Origin: Rhizobium leguminosarum bv. trifolii WSM2297
GTDB lineage: Bacteria; Pseudomonadota; Alphaproteobacteria; Rhizobiales; Rhizobiaceae
Length of the DNA stretch: 64,000 nt
Reading direction: 5' to 3'
NCBI RefSeq assembly: GCF_000271845.1
Contig: NZ_JH719394.1
Coordinates: 192,828 to 256,827, forward strand
Shown here: positions 62,933-64,000 of the stretch, one piece after another
Position numbering within the stretch: the first letter of the stretch is position 1
Layout of the letters: each line of letters begins with the position of its first letter
Position numbers and translations under genes: made by a program
Notes under the pieces: generated by a model
Databases searched by the model: none
What the model was told of the DNA's origin: nothing
What the model saw: only the letters and a program-made list of their open reading frames with translations

Positions 62933-63582
62933 TGCGCGATCTCCTTTTTCTGAAGACCTTCAGCCCGGCGGCGCAGACTTTCGCAAGCCCGCGAAGCGCC
63001 GATGGCCGCGGCAGGGCCGACGTCATCCCTCAGCAGCACATGGATCAGCGTCTGCCCATCCTCCTGGGCGGATAATAGCAGACAGAGGCTGCCGGTGGAT
63101 GCGCCGAGCTCGATAAGACCGTCAGGATTCGCCTTCGCGCTGGCTGCCGCCTCGATCGCGGCAGTGCCTGCAAACGCCGTCAGCGAGCGCAGGGGAATGA
63201 GGCCGTCCAGCCTCGGCGGCTTCGACGCCGGCGTGCCGACCGCCACCCAGATCACGCTGCCCGCTTCCTCAACCTCATGGGTGGCGACACGGATGCTTTC
63301 CGGCGGCGCCAGTCCCGGATGGGCGGGAATGCGCAGACAGTTTCCGGCCTGGCCATAGCTCCAGCCGTGATAGATGCAGGAAAGCGCCTCGCCGCGCACG
63401 AAGCCATGAGATAAGCGCATGCCGCGGTGCGGACAGCGATCCGCCGATGCCGATACACGCCCCGAAGCGCTGCGCCAGAGAGCAATCGATCCAGATGCCG
63501 TCCGGGCCGGCATGACGGTTGCGGCAGGCAGATCCCGGGAAAGGGCGACTGGCGTCCAAAAGCCGGTCGGATCGGATGGCAT
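62929..63582 (-). CDS. Stand-alone Rieske [2Fe-2S] protein, partner of the Rieske-less oxygenase
   Basis: A 217-residue protein. The Rieske site is complete: C50-P-H52, sixteen residues, then C69-x2-H72 (CPHRG and CIYHGW), with SYG and LRIPAHP following as in Rieske oxygenases. The N-terminus FWTPVALSRDLP also matches that family. The last 100 residues are not a normal catalytic domain: they lack the iron ligands but keep strand-like blocks (GSLCLLLSAQEDGQTLIHVLL) that may be a vestige of it. It is the first gene of the operon and overlaps the catalytic-subunit gene by 4 bp (ATGA), so a one-to-one complex is likely. Confidence 0.85.
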   Translation of the reverse strand: MPSDPTGFWTPVALSRDLPAATVMPARTASGSIALWRSASGRVSASADRCPHRGMRLSHGFVRGEALSCIYHGWSYGQAGNCLRIPAHPGLAPPESIRVATHEVEEAGSVIWVAVGTPASKPPRLDGLIPLRSLTAFAGTAAIEAAASAKANPDGLIELGASTGSLCLLLSAQEDGQTLIHVLLRDDVGPAAAIGASRACESLRRRAEGLQKKEIAQ

Positions 63583-63704
63583 GACTAGACTTCCTGAACC
63601 ATACTACGTTTTAGAACGAACTCAAGGCCTCACGTTTGCATAGTTATTTCGCATTGGCAATAATGGTTAAATAATATGCACATCGCAAAAAACCGCCTTT
63701 GGCA

Positions 63705-63971
63705 TCAAGTCGTTTCGCGGGTGATCGCCGTGCGTTCTATGCTCTCCACCCACACGTCGATAGGCCCCAGAGAGCATCCGACCTCCATCATGTCGATCAA
63801 TTCCTCGGGTCCGGAAACGTCGACATCGATCCTCTTCGAGCTCGTATGAGATATGCTGTGCGAGAGCCCGAGCTTGGCCGCATGGCGCCGGATCCAGGGG
63901 ACAAAGGAGGCAGCCTTGAGATCACCGACAATCGTCATCCGCTCCCGGAGGTGGCTTGTATCTTGTCCCAT
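63705..63971 (-). CDS. Degenerate acylphosphatase-like protein
   Basis: An 88-residue protein (77 if started at the ATG at 63938, which has a GGGAG site) aligning by pattern with acylphosphatases: MTIVGDLKAASFVPWIRRHAAKLGL at the position of the phosphate-binding loop and first helix, then IDVDVSGPEELIDMM and VWVESIER. The catalytic arginine of GVGFR is replaced (AASFV) and the asparagine of WVRN is missing (SHTSS), so acylphosphatase activity is unlikely. It may bind a ligand or protein. It lies 122 bp upstream of the Rieske operon in the same direction and could share its promoter or context. Confidence 0.75.
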   Translation of the reverse strand: MGQDTSHLRERMTIVGDLKAASFVPWIRRHAAKLGLSHSISHTSSKRIDVDVSGPEELIDMMEVGCSLGPIDVWVESIERTAITRETT

Positions 63972-64000
63972 GCTCGCCCTTGTTTTTCCAACACCATAGC

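Noticed and set aside
62087..63582. A single Rieske oxygenase gene broken by a frameshift
   Set aside because: Both parts have their own ATG, an ATGA overlap and an intact family N-terminus (FWTPVAL and DEWYPVG), and the Rieske protein has a further 100 residues beyond its cluster. This fits two genes, not one broken gene, although resequencing around 62930 would settle it.

Overview
The window looks like a segment of a Rhizobium-type alphaproteobacterial genome, most like the R. leguminosarum / R. etli group. The basis is the high GC content, the dense set of ABC uptake systems each paired with its own regulator, a complete mctS-mctR-mctP monocarboxylate locus as described in R. leguminosarum, and a palindromic intergenic repeat of a kind familiar from rhizobial genomes. 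No rRNA, tRNA, CRISPR array, transposase or replication origin was found. This could be plasmid or chromosome; the sequence does not decide.

Region 1 (1-10.4 kb). A truncated ClC chloride channel gene is divergent from a MarR regulator, with a palindromic operator between them. Next comes an Lrp-controlled polar amino acid ABC transporter whose last gene is a homocysteine S-methyltransferase, which suggests use of S-methylmethionine. Then come the two-component pair MctS/MctR, a small DUF3311-like membrane protein and the MctP permease, closed by a strong terminator.

Region 2 (10.4-25.4 kb). A chemoreceptor with a CheR-docking tail and a cytosolic diguanylate cyclase are followed by a LacI-controlled sugar-acid module. 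This module holds a CUT2-type ABC transporter, a beta-hydroxyacid dehydrogenase, gluconokinase, a gluconate 5-dehydrogenase-like SDR, a 2-ketoacid reductase, L-idonate 5-dehydrogenase and an SMP-30 lactonase. Four copies of a TTATCGATAA-type operator tie it together. The enzymes fit 2-keto-L-gulonate / L-idonate / 5-ketogluconate / gluconate conversion to 6-phosphogluconate.

Region 3 (25.4-30.7 kb). A mobile mystery protein A/B pair (HTH protein plus Fic protein) is preceded by a four-site operator array spaced every 32-33 bp. An ECF sigma factor is translationally coupled to a membrane VWA-domain protein, next to an esterase and a palindromic repeat.

Region 4 (30.7-49.8 kb). A ten-gene operon is centred on carnitine. 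It encodes a dehydrocarnitine cleavage enzyme, a carnitine dehydrogenase-thioesterase fusion, an acyl-CoA dehydrogenase, an NDP-forming acyl-CoA synthetase, a carnitinyl-CoA dehydratase-like hydratase, an Opp/Dpp-type transporter and a CocE-type hydrolase. A divergent GlxA/CdhR-type regulator sits over direct repeats one 21-bp step apart. A LysR regulator with a DMT exporter, a small hypothetical gene and a glutathione-independent formaldehyde dehydrogenase follow.

Region 5 (49.8-64 kb). An orphan amino-acid binding protein is divergent from a CHASE4-GGDEF-EAL protein, followed by an isochorismatase-family hydrolase and an FMN 2-hydroxy-acid oxidase. The last operon is the most unusual part of the window. 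A BMP-type nucleobase/nucleoside ABC transporter and an 8-oxoguanine deaminase-like enzyme are encoded with a split Rieske oxygenase (a separate Rieske protein and a Rieske-less catalytic subunit) and a glutathione S-transferase. This combination recalls the NdmC/NdmD/NdmE N7-demethylase of caffeine-degrading Pseudomonas. A degenerate acylphosphatase-like gene lies just upstream.
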